DNA of 39,898 nucleotides from a virus, in IMG/VR virus record IMGVR_UViG_3300044826_000111, positions 1 to 39,898 of that record; one strand, given 5' to 3'. Both the position numbers and the translations under genes were made by a program. The notes below the pieces were generated by a model. That model was not told the origin of the DNA. It saw nothing but the letters and a program-made list of their open reading frames with translations, and did no database searches. Below are positions 24,265-31,045 of this stretch, piece by piece (position 1 is the first letter of the stretch; the number at the start of each line of letters is the position of its first letter).

Positions 24265-24570
24265 ATGAATCTACGCGAATGGTTAGACGAGGAAATAATG
24301 GAAATTCGTGAGTTTGCAAAGAGGATAGGCGTTAGCAGATTGACGATATACAACTGGCTGTATAAGTCTACGAAACCATTACGAATAACGCAGTTGATAG
24401 TACAAAGGGAAACAGACGGTAAAGTAACACTTGAATCATGGGAGACATTAAATGACAAAAAACAATCTGATAAGCGTTTACGAGGCACAAAAGATAATGA
24501 ATTGCGGAGCACACAACGTGTGGTTGTTGATAAGAAGATTAAGCCTAAAAGCAGTCAAAAGAGGCGGTAA
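24265..24570 (+). CDS. Cro-like helix-turn-helix regulator
   Basis: 101 residues from ATG 24265, with GGAGG at 24257-24261. Residues 13-38 form the helix-turn-helix: REFAKRIGVSRLTIYNWLYK, followed by RITQLIVQRETDGKVTLES, the usual ending of Cro/CI-type domains. The remaining tail is very basic, of low complexity, and read in another frame over the next gene for 119 nt. It lies directly beside a GTATAA operator, and I infer that it binds the repeats at 14711, 23561, 24228, 27391 and 29476. No separate CI-type repressor with a cleavage domain is visible. Confidence 0.82.
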   Translation: MNLREWLDEEIMEIREFAKRIGVSRLTIYNWLYKSTKPLRITQLIVQRETDGKVTLESWETLNDKKQSDKRLRGTKDNELRSTQRVVVDKKIKPKSSQKRR

Positions 24571-24856
24571 ATGGCATACATGCGAAGAATGGATTGAAGA
24601 ATACTACGAGAATAGACGCTCTAAAGAGCATCACAGTATCTTTAATGGACGTAAGGTGTTCAATGAGAATGAACTAAGTGTGCAGACAGTGGCGGCGGAG
24701 CTTGGTACTACAGTGCAGGCAGTACATTATCATTTAACCGCAGGCAATCTTAAATCGATACAGAAAGGATCATATCATGTGATCTTACGCTCTGATCTAG
24801 AAGAGTTTAAGGCTAAGAAAGAATTTTATGTGAAGGACAAAGCAAATAATGCTTGA
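24452..24856 (+). CDS. Two-domain HTH / excisionase-like DNA-binding protein
   Basis: 134 residues. Two similar DNA-binding units: ISVYEAQKIMNCGAHNVWLL with AVKRGGKWHT, then SVQTVAAELGTTVQAVHYHL with SIQKGSYHVILRSDLEEF. Each resembles the helix-turn-helix and wing of MerR/excisionase (HTH_17) proteins. GGGAGA precedes ATG 24452. It could be a second regulator, or an excisionase partner of the integrase-like protein at 39397. It overlaps the Cro-like gene in a different frame and RusA by 8 nt. Confidence 0.75.
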   Translation: MTKNNLISVYEAQKIMNCGAHNVWLLIRRLSLKAVKRGGKWHTCEEWIEEYYENRRSKEHHSIFNGRKVFNENELSVQTVAAELGTTVQAVHYHLTAGNLKSIQKGSYHVILRSDLEEFKAKKEFYVKDKANNA

Positions 24857-25307
24857 TGAGATGACAATAAAAGAGTATCAAGATGTGTATAGGTTGCGCA
24901 TGTTTATATTTGAAATTCACTCAGTACCAAAACCCCAGAAGCAGACACTGCAAGGTGTTTCGTTCTCTGGGCGTAAGCAATTCTATGATCCATCTAGTAT
25001 GAACAAGAAGCAAATACAATGGCAAGTGCAGCCTCATGCCCCAAAGGAGCTCCTCCAAGGCCCAATCGAGATGCACTTGACCTTCTACATGCCTATACCT
25101 AAACAAATTCGAGCAACAGAGCGCCATGCGATGATTAACAATGTGGTAAAGCATTACAAGCGCCCTGACATTGACAACCTGGCTTATGTTGTGACTAATG
25201 CGCTTAAGGGAGTTGTGTATCGAGATGATAGCCAAATATGTGTTATGAGGCTTGAAAAGCGTTATGGTGAAGAGCCTAAGACTGTAATCATGGTGAAGGA
25301 AGTATGA
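24849..25307 (+). CDS. rusA: RusA-family Holliday junction resolvase
   Basis: 152 residues. The RusA core is intact: KRPDIDNLAYVVTNALKG (Asp 107, Asp 109, Asn 110, Lys 120) and VVYRDDSQI (Asp 126, Asp 127), with VPKPQKQ near the start. RusA dimers cut four-way junctions and branched DNA left by recombination or packaging. It belongs with ERF and the exonuclease. It overlaps both neighbours by a few bases. Confidence 0.92.
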   Translation: MLDEMTIKEYQDVYRLRMFIFEIHSVPKPQKQTLQGVSFSGRKQFYDPSSMNKKQIQWQVQPHAPKELLQGPIEMHLTFYMPIPKQIRATERHAMINNVVKHYKRPDIDNLAYVVTNALKGVVYRDDSQICVMRLEKRYGEEPKTVIMVKEV

Positions 25308-25486
25308 GATTTATTTATGAGCATGATGAGGAAGAGGACTTTGTAGAAATACATCTCAATGAGAAAGAGCTTAATCATATGTTGAAGGATGAGACATCTC
25401 AGCTACAAATTGATTTACCCGCTTGCCTGCATACTCGTAGATCGACTAATGTACTTGTCAGAAGAACAATTATTAACAAATCTTAG
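25304..25486 (+). CDS. Hypothetical 60-residue acidic protein
   Basis: Overlaps the RusA stop (ATGA) after GAAGGAAG. The N-terminal half is strongly acidic (HDEEEDFVEIHLNEKELNH) and the C-terminal half is basic (RRSTNVLVRRT). It meets the converging HNH gene tail-to-tail with a 4-nt overlap, so its last residues may have changed when that gene was inserted. Function unknown. Confidence 0.6.
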   Translation: MRFIYEHDEEEDFVEIHLNEKELNHMLKDETSQLQIDLPACLHTRRSTNVLVRRTIINKS

Positions 25487-26025
25487 TGACAAATATGTTT
25501 ATGATGAGCAAGTGAATGACACATTGGGCACAAAACTTTAAGGTTTTCTAGAGAATTATTATGTCTATTACCATCAACATGATGTACTCCAAGTATATCT
25601 GGAACAGTGTTATATCCACATTCTACACAACTATTTATAAGCCCTTTTTTGATCATAGCTTTTCTTACTGTTGTGAAAACTGGTTTAAATTCTTTATGAT
25701 TTCCTTTTCCAGTGCACGACTTAGAGCAGAATTTTCTGTTTCTCGAAGGAGAATCATAAAATGCTTTTTCGCAATATTGGCAAGTATGTTTTACACTTCC
25801 TCTACCAACCAACGATTTGTAATAGCATTTTCTAGAGCAATATTTAGCTTTATTGGATCTGCTAGAAATATGTTCAAATATCTTGTTGCAAAATTCACAA
25901 GGTCTTATGATTTTAACTCTTACAAACAACGCACCACAACTTCTAGAGCAGTACTTGGCAGTATTTGTTCTATATTTTTTAACAAAGAATATTTTTTTAC
26001 AATTAAGACAACTTAAGGAGACCAT
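25483..26025 (-). CDS. HNH endonuclease with zinc-finger repeats, antisense insertion
   Basis: 180 residues. Three treble-clef-like zinc sites are repeated: CLNCKKIFF...[14 protein letters not shown]...CSRKC and CQYCEKAFY...CSKSC. The HNH core follows ([36 protein letters not shown]). It is transcribed against all genes around it. Its start codon abuts that of the rightward gene at 26026, the two forming CATATG. A+T content is visibly higher than in the neighbours, as expected of a mobile gene. Confidence 0.88.
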   Translation of the reverse strand: MVSLSCLNCKKIFFVKKYRTNTAKYCSRSCGALFVRVKIIRPCEFCNKIFEHISSRSNKAKYCSRKCYYKSLVGRGSVKHTCQYCEKAFYDSPSRNRKFCSKSCTGKGNHKEFKPVFTTVRKAMIKKGLINSCVECGYNTVPDILGVHHVDGNRHNNSLENLKVLCPMCHSLAHHKHICH

Positions 26026-26166
26026 ATGCCACTCAAAAAAGGTAAATCAGAAAAAACTATCAGCAGTAATATATCGGAATTGCGACATTCTGGTCACCCA
26101 GAAAAGCAATCAATTGCTATAGCTATGTCTAAAGCAGGAAAAGGCAAAAAGAAAAAGGCTAAATAA
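26026..26166 (+). CDS. Small basic conserved phage protein (46 residues)
   Basis: [20 protein letters not shown], then a helix with [21 protein letters not shown] recognise this pattern from short phage proteins (DUF6496-like) of unknown function. GGAGA precedes ATG 26026. The stop overlaps the next ATG. It would bind nucleic acid by its charge; no role is proven. Confidence 0.72.
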   Translation: MPLKKGKSEKTISSNISELRHSGHPEKQSIAIAMSKAGKGKKKKAK

Positions 26167-26375
26167 TGAGTGAGTTTATTGTTAAGACTGCTAAAGACTG
26201 GAAGCACTCAGAGACTGATCTGCCAGAAGTGGGTAAGACTGTTGAAGTGCTATGTACTATGATAACGAGAGCCTCACTAGTGGGCACTGATCCTAAACAG
26301 CTATGGCAGCAGGAGCAGGGCATGGATGAAGCACAAACAGAAGTTAAGCTATGGAGAGAATTAGATGATTCGTGA
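26166..26375 (+). CDS. Hypothetical 69-residue protein, weakly DUF551-like
   Basis: KDWKHSETDLPEVGKTVEVL near the start and a terminal VKLWRELDD recall the DUF551 pattern (W...LPE...V...W..L) seen in the 36.5-39.3 kb family, but with a divergent middle. It overlaps both neighbours (TAATG and an 11-nt overlap). Function unknown. Confidence 0.6.
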   Translation: MSEFIVKTAKDWKHSETDLPEVGKTVEVLCTMITRASLVGTDPKQLWQQEQGMDEAQTEVKLWRELDDS

Positions 26376-26559
26376 TGACTTTTTACAGTGGAAGATTGAG
26401 CAACCAGCATTTACAAATGATGAAGTGTATTTTAGGGATAAGTTTGGTGTGACTATAACGCCATTCTGTAAGTGCTTGTTTAATGAGCTCATGGATATGC
26501 AAAAGAAGCTAGGTGATCTACAGGCCGCTGTAAACTACCTACGCCAAGAGATAGAGTAG
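26365..26559 (+). CDS. Hypothetical 64-residue protein
   Basis: Mixed composition with a C-terminal helix of coiled-coil character (LFNELMDMQKKLGDLQAAVN). It is the last gene of the rightward early operon, ending 4 nt before the terminator stem at 26563. No known domain is visible. Confidence 0.62.
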   Translation: MIRDDFLQWKIEQPAFTNDEVYFRDKFGVTITPFCKCLFNELMDMQKKLGDLQAAVNYLRQEIE

Positions 26560-26562
26560 CAT

Positions 26563-26592
26563 GGGGCCGGATTATCTTCCGGCGCCCTTTTT
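26563..26592 (+). terminator. Intrinsic terminator of the rightward early operon
   Basis: GGGGCCGG (26563-26570) and CCGGCGCCC (26579-26587) form a GC-rich stem with one bulged G and an 8-nt loop, followed by TTTTT (26588-26592). It ends the operon that starts at 24242. It overlaps the 3' end of the converging gene at 26572. Confidence 0.8.
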
Positions 26593-26751
26593 CTTATTAT
26601 CAGCAGTGCGCTTCAGCTTGCTGACATAGTCTTTACCGCTAGAGGCTAGGACAAGGGCTGTCTGCTTGATGGCATGGCGCTTGTCTTTTAGGTTATTGAT
26701 GTCGCGGATGTCTTGTTTATATGCTTCGAGAGCTTCTTCCCATGTCGTCAT
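26572..26751 (-). CDS. Small basic helical protein (59 residues)
   Basis: MTTWEEALEAYKQDIRDINN starts a helical, Lys-rich protein ending KRTADNKKKGAGR. ATG 26751 is preceded by GGAAATATT, as in the gene at 26766. It is the last of three leftward genes. Its 3' end overlaps the opposing terminator, an economical arrangement. Function unknown. Confidence 0.65.
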   Translation of the reverse strand: MTTWEEALEAYKQDIRDINNLKDKRHAIKQTALVLASSGKDYVSKLKRTADNKKKGAGR

Positions 26752-26765
26752 AATATTTCCTATTA

Positions 26766-26969
26766 TTAAGATAATTTATTTATTATCATTTTATATAATT
26801 CTTCAGAAACTAACGATGCATAACTGGGATCTGTTACTTCGTCAACATACCAAATTGCTAGAGCATTGAACATTGCGTATGCTTCTTTTTTCGATACATT
26901 ATTTTCACTCATAATGTCGAAAAGTTCGCTTCCGATTTTGCTTAGCCAAACAACTCTTTCATTTGTCAT
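26766..26969 (-). CDS. Hypothetical 67-residue helical protein
   Basis: MTNERVVWLSKIGSELFDIM, then a helix KKEAYAMFNALAIWYVDEV. AGGAAAT stands 4 nt before the start. It is predicted soluble. It is the middle gene of a three-gene leftward unit driven from the operator promoter near 27391. Confidence 0.65.
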   Translation of the reverse strand: MTNERVVWLSKIGSELFDIMSENNVSKKEAYAMFNALAIWYVDEVTDPSYASLVSEELYKMIINKLS

Positions 26970-27015
26970 AATATTTCCTATTAGTTATTTGTTTGTCTCT
27001 AGAAAATGCCGATTT

Positions 27016-27300
27016 CTAATCATCTGGAGACTTTGGTAATGCACGTTTCTGCCAGCCAAAGCCATCATTGACAAAGGGGCACTTTTCCGTGGAGTTGTTA
27101 AGTTGATCACATATCCATTGTGCTAGCTCTTCTGGATAATCGTCACCATCATCTAAGTTGTCATCGGGAGCACATCGCCAGCCTGGAGAAATAGTTACCT
27201 TGTAGAAATCGTTTATATCGCCTGAACGTTGATAGATAACCCATTTTTGCTTTTCAATGCGCCATTCTTTTGTTTCGCGGTTGTATACTTTATATAGCAT
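27016..27300 (-). CDS. Hypothetical 94-residue protein
   Basis: Begins MLYKVYNRETKEWRIEKQKW with alternating charged and aromatic strands, then an acidic loop (PDDNLDDGDDYPEELAQW) and a final KRALPKSPDD. It is the first gene leftward from the 27391 operator. Its acidic loop is reminiscent of small phage regulatory proteins, but no function can be assigned. Confidence 0.65.
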   Translation of the reverse strand: MLYKVYNRETKEWRIEKQKWVIYQRSGDINDFYKVTISPGWRCAPDDNLDDGDDYPEELAQWICDQLNNSTEKCPFVNDGFGWQKRALPKSPDD

Positions 27301-27343
27301 TGTACATTCCTTTATGTTGTTGTTATCTTCACGCTACAACCTG

Positions 27344-27360
27344 CTCGAGTCGGGCTCGAG
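27344..27360. repeat. Pair of CTCGAG palindromes 5 nt apart
   Basis: CTCGAG occurs at 27344-27349 and again at 27355-27360, inside a CCTG...CAGG frame, in the leader of the leftward unit and just upstream of the terminase operon. The two copies could pair to form a GC-rich stem. A control element or a packaging-related site is possible; evidence is positional only. Confidence 0.35.
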
Positions 27361-27377
27361 ATGTCAGGGAGACTGTG

Positions 27378-27422
27378 TTGATGTGCTTGAGTATAACATT
27401 ATACATGATATAGTGCAAGCGA
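27378..27422. promoter_or_regulatory. Divergent promoters with operator (27391-27404), terminase operon
   Basis: The exact repeat GTATAACATTATAC lies at 27391-27404. Leftward: TTGCAC, 17 nt, TATACT, toward the gene at 27300. Rightward: TTGAGT (27387-27392), 16 nt, TATAGT (27409-27414), toward the terminase genes; an alternative rightward pair is TTGATG (27378-27383) with TATACA. The layout matches the switch at 24228, so terminase and early genes seem to share a regulator. Confidence 0.8.
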
Positions 27423-27485
27423 TATTTGTTGTGTGATAAATAACTGTAAGATAACATCAAGTTAATCAACGAGATAGAGGTAATT

Positions 27486-27956
27486 ATGGCAGCACCAAAG
27501 GGTAATCAGTATGCTAAGGGCAGTGTGAATAATGGCAGGCCTTTGATCTATGATGATGAGCGTATTGAAGAAGAGGCTGCTGCATTACTGGAATGGATCA
27601 AGGTTGATAGCGATGCCAAATTATATATAGGTTCTTTTGCAAGAGAACGTGGTTATGATAGGGCTCGTCTCTCAGAATTCGCCCGTGCAAATAATGTTTT
27701 TGCGCGCGCTTATGCTCTTGCTAAGATGTGGCAAGAGGAGAAATTCATTAGAAATGGACTCAATAGATCATGGGATGCTGGCTTTACAAGCAAGGTGATG
27801 GCTAGGGTTTGTGGCGATGAATGGAAGAACTCTTGGGATAAGGACACGGCTAATGAGAATATTGCTGCTTTAGCCACTGCTGTCATGAATTACGCAACTG
27901 CACAACCACAGGATAAGGGATGGCAGAAGCCAGAAGAGAAGCCCAAGAAAAAATAG
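27486..27956 (+). CDS. terS: Terminase small subunit
   Basis: 156 residues. The opening MAAPKGNQYAKGSVNNGRPL is widespread among phage small terminases. A helix-turn-helix-like region follows (IGSFARERGYDRARLSEFA), then a helix AYALAKMWQEEKF, and a basic end (KPEEKPKKK). The subunit recognises the packaging start site and recruits the large subunit. GAGG stands upstream of ATG 27486. It overlaps terL by 37 nt. Confidence 0.85.
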   Translation: MAAPKGNQYAKGSVNNGRPLIYDDERIEEEAAALLEWIKVDSDAKLYIGSFARERGYDRARLSEFARANNVFARAYALAKMWQEEKFIRNGLNRSWDAGFTSKVMARVCGDEWKNSWDKDTANENIAALATAVMNYATAQPQDKGWQKPEEKPKKK

Positions 27957-29254
27957 TCATACCTTATGGCTATGACCCAAGGTGGTATCAGCTACCATTA
28001 CTCACGGCTCTAGACCGCGGGTGTAAGCGCGCTATATGGTGTGTGCATCGTAGAGCAGGCAAAGACCTTACCTTATGGAACTGGATCGTTAAGCAGGCAT
28101 GGGCTAAGCCTCAGATATGCTATTACATATTCCCGACATATTCACAGGCGAAGAAGGTGATCTGGGATGGCATGACCAAGGATGGCAAGCGCTTCATTGA
28201 CTTTATCCCGCCACAGATCATTAAACAGAAGAATGGCTCAGAGCTTAAGATAAGGCTTACCAACGATTCACTCATACAGCTTATAGGCTCTGATGACATA
28301 GACAAGCTTGTGGGTACTAACCCTAGCATATGCGTGTTTAGCGAGTTTGCACTACAGAGGCCTGATGCTTGGAGCTTCCTTCGACCTATCTTAGCAGAGA
28401 ATGACGGTACTGCGATATTCCAATCAACACCTCGAGGCAAGAACCATTTCTGGGACTTAATCGAGATGGCCAAGGGCAATCCTAACTGGTTTGTTGAGAT
28501 ACTAGGCGTTAATGAGACAAAGGCTATCGACCAAAAGGCTATAGACAAGGAAGTAGAGGATGGCATGTCGCCTGATATGGTGGCTCAGGAGTTCTATTGT
28601 AGCTTCGATCTAGGCGTTGAAGGATCATACTATGCTAAGTACTTGCTTGAGGCTAAGAATGAGGAGCGTATCTGTTCCGTGCCTTGGGATAGGACTAAGC
28701 GTGTGCATACGGCCTGGGATCTGGGCTATAACGATAGCACCTGCATCATATGGTTTCAATGTCATGGACAGGTCATCAACATTATAGACTTTTATGAGGA
28801 TAACACTAAGGGTTTAGACTTCTACGCTAAGGTGCTCCGTGACAAGCCATATCAATATGACAAGCACTTCATCCCACACGATGGCAATCAGCATGATAAG
28901 CAGACAGGACTTACATACACGGCCAAGGCGCGTGAGTTTGGGCTTACAATGACTACATTGCCTCTTAACTCAATTGACGCTGGTATAGAGACAGCTAGGG
29001 GTATGTTTCACCGATGCTCATTCGATAACAAGAAGTGTGCTCAGCTACTGAAGTGCTTAGAAAACTATAGGAAAGCTTATGACGATAAGAATCGAGTCTA
29101 TAAAGAACGCCCTGTGCACGATTGGAGCTCACATGCCTCAGATGCTTTCCGCTATCTTTGCACTGCGGTCAAGAACAACCTTGACCAAGGCACAGGACCC
29201 GGCGATGACTGGGTTGACGGCATGCTTAACAAATACCAACCAAGGTTTACATAA
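27920..29254 (+). CDS. terL: Terminase large subunit
   Basis: 444 residues. ATPase: adenine-binding WYQ (residues 22-24), Walker A HRRAGKDLT (43-51), Walker B CVFSE (138-142) and coupling STPRG (169-173). Nuclease: AWDLGYND (265-272, Asp 267), and a terminal HDWSSHASDAFRYL (Asp 408) of RNase H type. It pumps DNA into the procapsid through the portal and cuts concatemers. The motifs are complete. Confidence 0.95.
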   Translation: MAEARREAQEKIVIPYGYDPRWYQLPLLTALDRGCKRAIWCVHRRAGKDLTLWNWIVKQAWAKPQICYYIFPTYSQAKKVIWDGMTKDGKRFIDFIPPQIIKQKNGSELKIRLTNDSLIQLIGSDDIDKLVGTNPSICVFSEFALQRPDAWSFLRPILAENDGTAIFQSTPRGKNHFWDLIEMAKGNPNWFVEILGVNETKAIDQKAIDKEVEDGMSPDMVAQEFYCSFDLGVEGSYYAKYLLEAKNEERICSVPWDRTKRVHTAWDLGYNDSTCIIWFQCHGQVINIIDFYEDNTKGLDFYAKVLRDKPYQYDKHFIPHDGNQHDKQTGLTYTAKAREFGLTMTTLPLNSIDAGIETARGMFHRCSFDNKKCAQLLKCLENYRKAYDDKNRVYKERPVHDWSSHASDAFRYLCTAVKNNLDQGTGPGDDWVDGMLNKYQPRFT

Positions 29255-29264
29255 GGAGACAACC

Positions 29265-29465
29265 ATGGCTATACAAGACGCGATACTACACTTTGCAACA
29301 GCTCATAGCTCATTGCTATCAGCTCTTGAGAAGCTAGCTCTACATGAAGTGATTGCATTACTTAGAGGCTTGTACCCTAATGATCCTGCAATGATAGCTA
29401 TCATCCAAAAGATTAGCGACGAAGTACTTAAGCTCCAAGGCATCCAGCCAGATCAAAGCGCTTGA
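29265..29465 (+). CDS. Hypothetical 66-residue protein after terL
   Basis: MAIQDAILHFATAHSSLLSA, then EKLALHEVIALLRGLYPND: entirely helical and Leu/Ala-rich. AAGGAG lies 8 nt upstream of ATG 29265. It probably ends the terminase transcript, since a new promoter starts next to its stop. Function unknown. Confidence 0.65.
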   Translation: MAIQDAILHFATAHSSLLSALEKLALHEVIALLRGLYPNDPAMIAIIQKISDEVLKLQGIQPDQSA

Positions 29466-29490
29466 TTATTATCAGATATAATGTTATACT
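29462..29490 (+). promoter_or_regulatory. Promoter of the micro-gene operon, with operator variant (29476-29489)
   Basis: TTGATT (29462-29467), a 17-nt spacer and TATACT (29485-29490) make a strong promoter. ATATAATGTTATAC (29476-29489) is the reverse complement of the operator with one change. The operator again covers the -10. It starts the operon of tiny genes running to the portal. Confidence 0.8.
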
Positions 29491-29509
29491 CCGGTAAAAT
29501 GGAGTATAA
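29484..29509. promoter_or_regulatory. Perfect inverted repeat holding the SD of the first micro-gene
   Basis: TTATACTCC (29484-29492) and GGAGTATAA (29501-29509) are perfect reverse complements, 8 nt apart. GGAG in the right arm is the ribosome-binding site for ATG 29512. The left arm contains the -10 box. Only read-through RNA from the terminase operon would contain both arms and hide the site; RNA from the local promoter would not. Confidence 0.65.
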
Positions 29510-29511
29510 CG

Positions 29512-29679
29512 ATGCGCACTATCCTAGTGATAACATTCTTTGTAATATGGATTAACTTCGCCCTCACCTTAGCAGACTCATATCAGCTTGACCAAATTCA
29601 GGAAACGGTAGACTGTATATATGATGCTCAAAGCTTCTATTGCCACAGACAAATTGAATTAAGTGAGATGGACACATGA
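29512..29679 (+). CDS. 55-residue protein with a signal-like N-terminus
   Basis: MRTILVITFFVIWINFALTL is a signal peptide or membrane anchor, followed by ADSYQL, a possible processing site, and a short polar domain with two cysteines (VDCIYD, YCHRQ) that could form a disulfide in the periplasm. First gene of the micro-gene operon. Its stop overlaps the next start (ATGA). Confidence 0.65.
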   Translation: MRTILVITFFVIWINFALTLADSYQLDQIQETVDCIYDAQSFYCHRQIELSEMDT

Positions 29680-29810
29680 CACACACAGTAACCACACCGA
29701 TACCCCCAAGAACACCATCACTCGTGCCCTGCTGGCCGATGCCTAGCACGATAACTACAAGTACGCCCCCTAACCAATACTTCCCGCAAGGGCCAATCTA
29801 TAGGGCTTGA
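29676..29810 (+). CDS. Proline-rich peptide A (44 residues)
   Basis: MTHTVTTPIPP opens a peptide with eleven prolines in 44 residues, many Thr and Ser, and no hydrophobic helix. It shares MTxT at the start and a proline at position 8 with the peptides at 30596, 31697 and 32379. It overlaps the gene before by 4 nt and is followed after 1 nt by a 27-residue membrane peptide. No family is known to me. Confidence 0.6.
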   Translation: MTHTVTTPIPPRTPSLVPCWPMPSTITTSTPPNQYFPQGPIYRA

Positions 29811-29811
29811 T

Positions 29812-29895
29812 ATGAACTGGTGGTTAATAAACGATATCGCAAAAACAATTGCCATTATGTTAGCTTTATTTTTAGCATGGAAAGCAGCTAAATGA
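29812..29895 (+). CDS. 27-residue single-pass membrane peptide
   Basis: MNWWLINDIAKTIAIMLALF with LAWKAAK is one hydrophobic helix with an aromatic belt at the start and two lysines at the end. It starts 1 nt after a stop and overlaps the following start (ATGA). Size and shape fit tiny phage membrane proteins, including pinholin-like or host-targeting peptides; none is proven. Confidence 0.55.
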   Translation: MNWWLINDIAKTIAIMLALFLAWKAAK

Positions 29896-30230
29896 CATTT
29901 CAAGAAAAGATAGATGAATACAACAAACTATTAGATTTAAAGAATAATTTAGGCATGCCAATGAAACAACAAGACCTCGAGCTATTTAAATTCAATGAAC
30001 TATTCGCTGAGATAGTCACTGTGAAGAAGCTATTGGGTGAAAAGGGATATAGTGCCGTGCCGCCTATCCATCCTATCCAGGGTAAGCTTGAGGATGTGCT
30101 TAAGCTTCTCGATGAATACCACAACACCAAATCATTACAACCCTTATGCATGCCCAAGCTATACGAGAATATCCTCTATTTTATGGCTGGCATACTTACA
30201 TATAACCTTTTCTCATGGATTTTACGATGA
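29892..30230 (+). CDS. 112-residue protein with C-terminal membrane anchor
   Basis: A charged helical region (KIDEYNKLLDLKNNLG, then LFAEIVTVKKLLG and EDVLKLLDEYHN) precedes a C-terminal hydrophobic segment (LYFMAGILTYNLFSWILR). A tail-anchored topology with the helices in the cytoplasm is likely. Coupled to both neighbours by ATGA overlaps. Confidence 0.65.
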   Translation: MTFQEKIDEYNKLLDLKNNLGMPMKQQDLELFKFNELFAEIVTVKKLLGEKGYSAVPPIHPIQGKLEDVLKLLDEYHNTKSLQPLCMPKLYENILYFMAGILTYNLFSWILR

Positions 30231-30421
30231 ATGAAATGCAATTTTTACAATCTAGAGTAGACCGTCTAGAAAAGCAATTTGATATTGTGGAAAATCTTTT
30301 GAAAAATATTGATCCATTAATGAAGATTCAACAAAGAGCTCTTACTGATTTAGCACAACAGATTGCATCTACACCTGGTTGTATTGAACTATTAATGAAG
30401 CATAAATATGACACCACATGA
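30227..30421 (+). CDS. 64-residue coiled-coil protein
   Basis: MNEMQFLQSRVDRLEKQFDI shows a leucine/valine heptad pattern, continuing through VENLLKNIDPLMKIQQRALT. ATG 30227 overlaps the preceding stop; the frame upstream belongs to the membrane gene. It probably oligomerises. Function unknown. Confidence 0.62.
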   Translation: MNEMQFLQSRVDRLEKQFDIVENLLKNIDPLMKIQQRALTDLAQQIASTPGCIELLMKHKYDTT

Positions 30422-30599
30422 CATCGAGCTTAAGCGTTACAATGACATCATGTTTCGCATCAGCCAGATCGAGGCATTACTCTTCGAGGTGTTGGATGGT
30501 AAGTGTGATAACGTTGATGATAATATGACATTAAGCTTAGTATACCTAAAGGACATCAAGGATAAGTTTAGGCGTTACGCTAACCAGGATGAAATATGA
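30408..30599 (+). CDS. Hypothetical 63-residue helical protein
   Basis: Helical: DIELKRYNDIMFRISQIEAL, then DNMTLSLVYLKDIKDKFRRY. It overlaps the preceding gene by 14 nt and the next by 4 nt. With the coiled-coil gene just before, it may form a pair; that is only a guess from context. Confidence 0.6.
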   Translation: MTPHDIELKRYNDIMFRISQIEALLFEVLDGKCDNVDDNMTLSLVYLKDIKDKFRRYANQDEI

Positions 30600-30718
30600 C
30601 AGCAACAGTTAAAGTACCCAAAAACATCCCAATAGCCCCACTATGGTTCGAGACTATCCAGCTAGTAGGCCCACCAGTCCCCGGCCCGCAATACCCAACA
30701 GGAAGCAGAGGTACATAA
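30596..30718 (+). CDS. Proline-rich peptide B (40 residues)
   Basis: MTATVKVPKNIPIAP starts a peptide with eight prolines, including GPPVPGPQYP near the end. It shares the MTxT start and Pro 8 with peptides A, C and D. It overlaps the stop before it (ATGA) and the start of a membrane protein after it (TAATG). Confidence 0.6.
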   Translation: MTATVKVPKNIPIAPLWFETIQLVGPPVPGPQYPTGSRGT

Positions 30719-30885
30719 TGCCTGAGCTATGGTGGCCTATATGGGTTGTAATTATACTTATGTCGCCTGCGTGGCTCCCGATTGTGTTTGCATTGATACT
30801 TGCTGCAATACTTTTACCTTTCATTTTGATAGGTCTTTTAGTAACGTGCATATATGCACTATATGAAGCTATAACGGATCATTAA
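30718..30885 (+). CDS. 55-residue two-helix membrane protein
   Basis: WWPIWVVIILMSPAWLPIVF and LILAAILLPFILIGLLVTC are two hydrophobic stretches with a short link, ending in a polar YEAITDH. This is a holin-like outline, but many phage membrane proteins look the same and no endolysin lies nearby. It follows proline-rich peptide B directly. Confidence 0.65.
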   Translation: MPELWWPIWVVIILMSPAWLPIVFALILAAILLPFILIGLLVTCIYALYEAITDH

Positions 30886-30898
30886 CCAAAGGCTCTAT

Positions 30899-31045
30899 AT
30901 GGAAGTGAATGGTATTCAGATAGGATTACACGCTGTCAAAGCTTCAGAAGTACAGAGCACCTTCGTAGCCTACTGGAATGGCCGCAAGTGGGTGCATGGC
31001 GCTATGAAGTACGCAATAAACATCCACACTTGGATTAAGTTATGA
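30899..31045 (+). CDS. Hypothetical 48-residue protein
   Basis: MEVNGIQIGLHAVKASEVQS, then AYWNGRKWVHGAMKY, an alternating beta pattern with a WNGRKW turn. AAAGG stands upstream. Its stop overlaps the next start. No family is recognised. Confidence 0.58.
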   Translation: MEVNGIQIGLHAVKASEVQSTFVAYWNGRKWVHGAMKYAINIHTWIKL

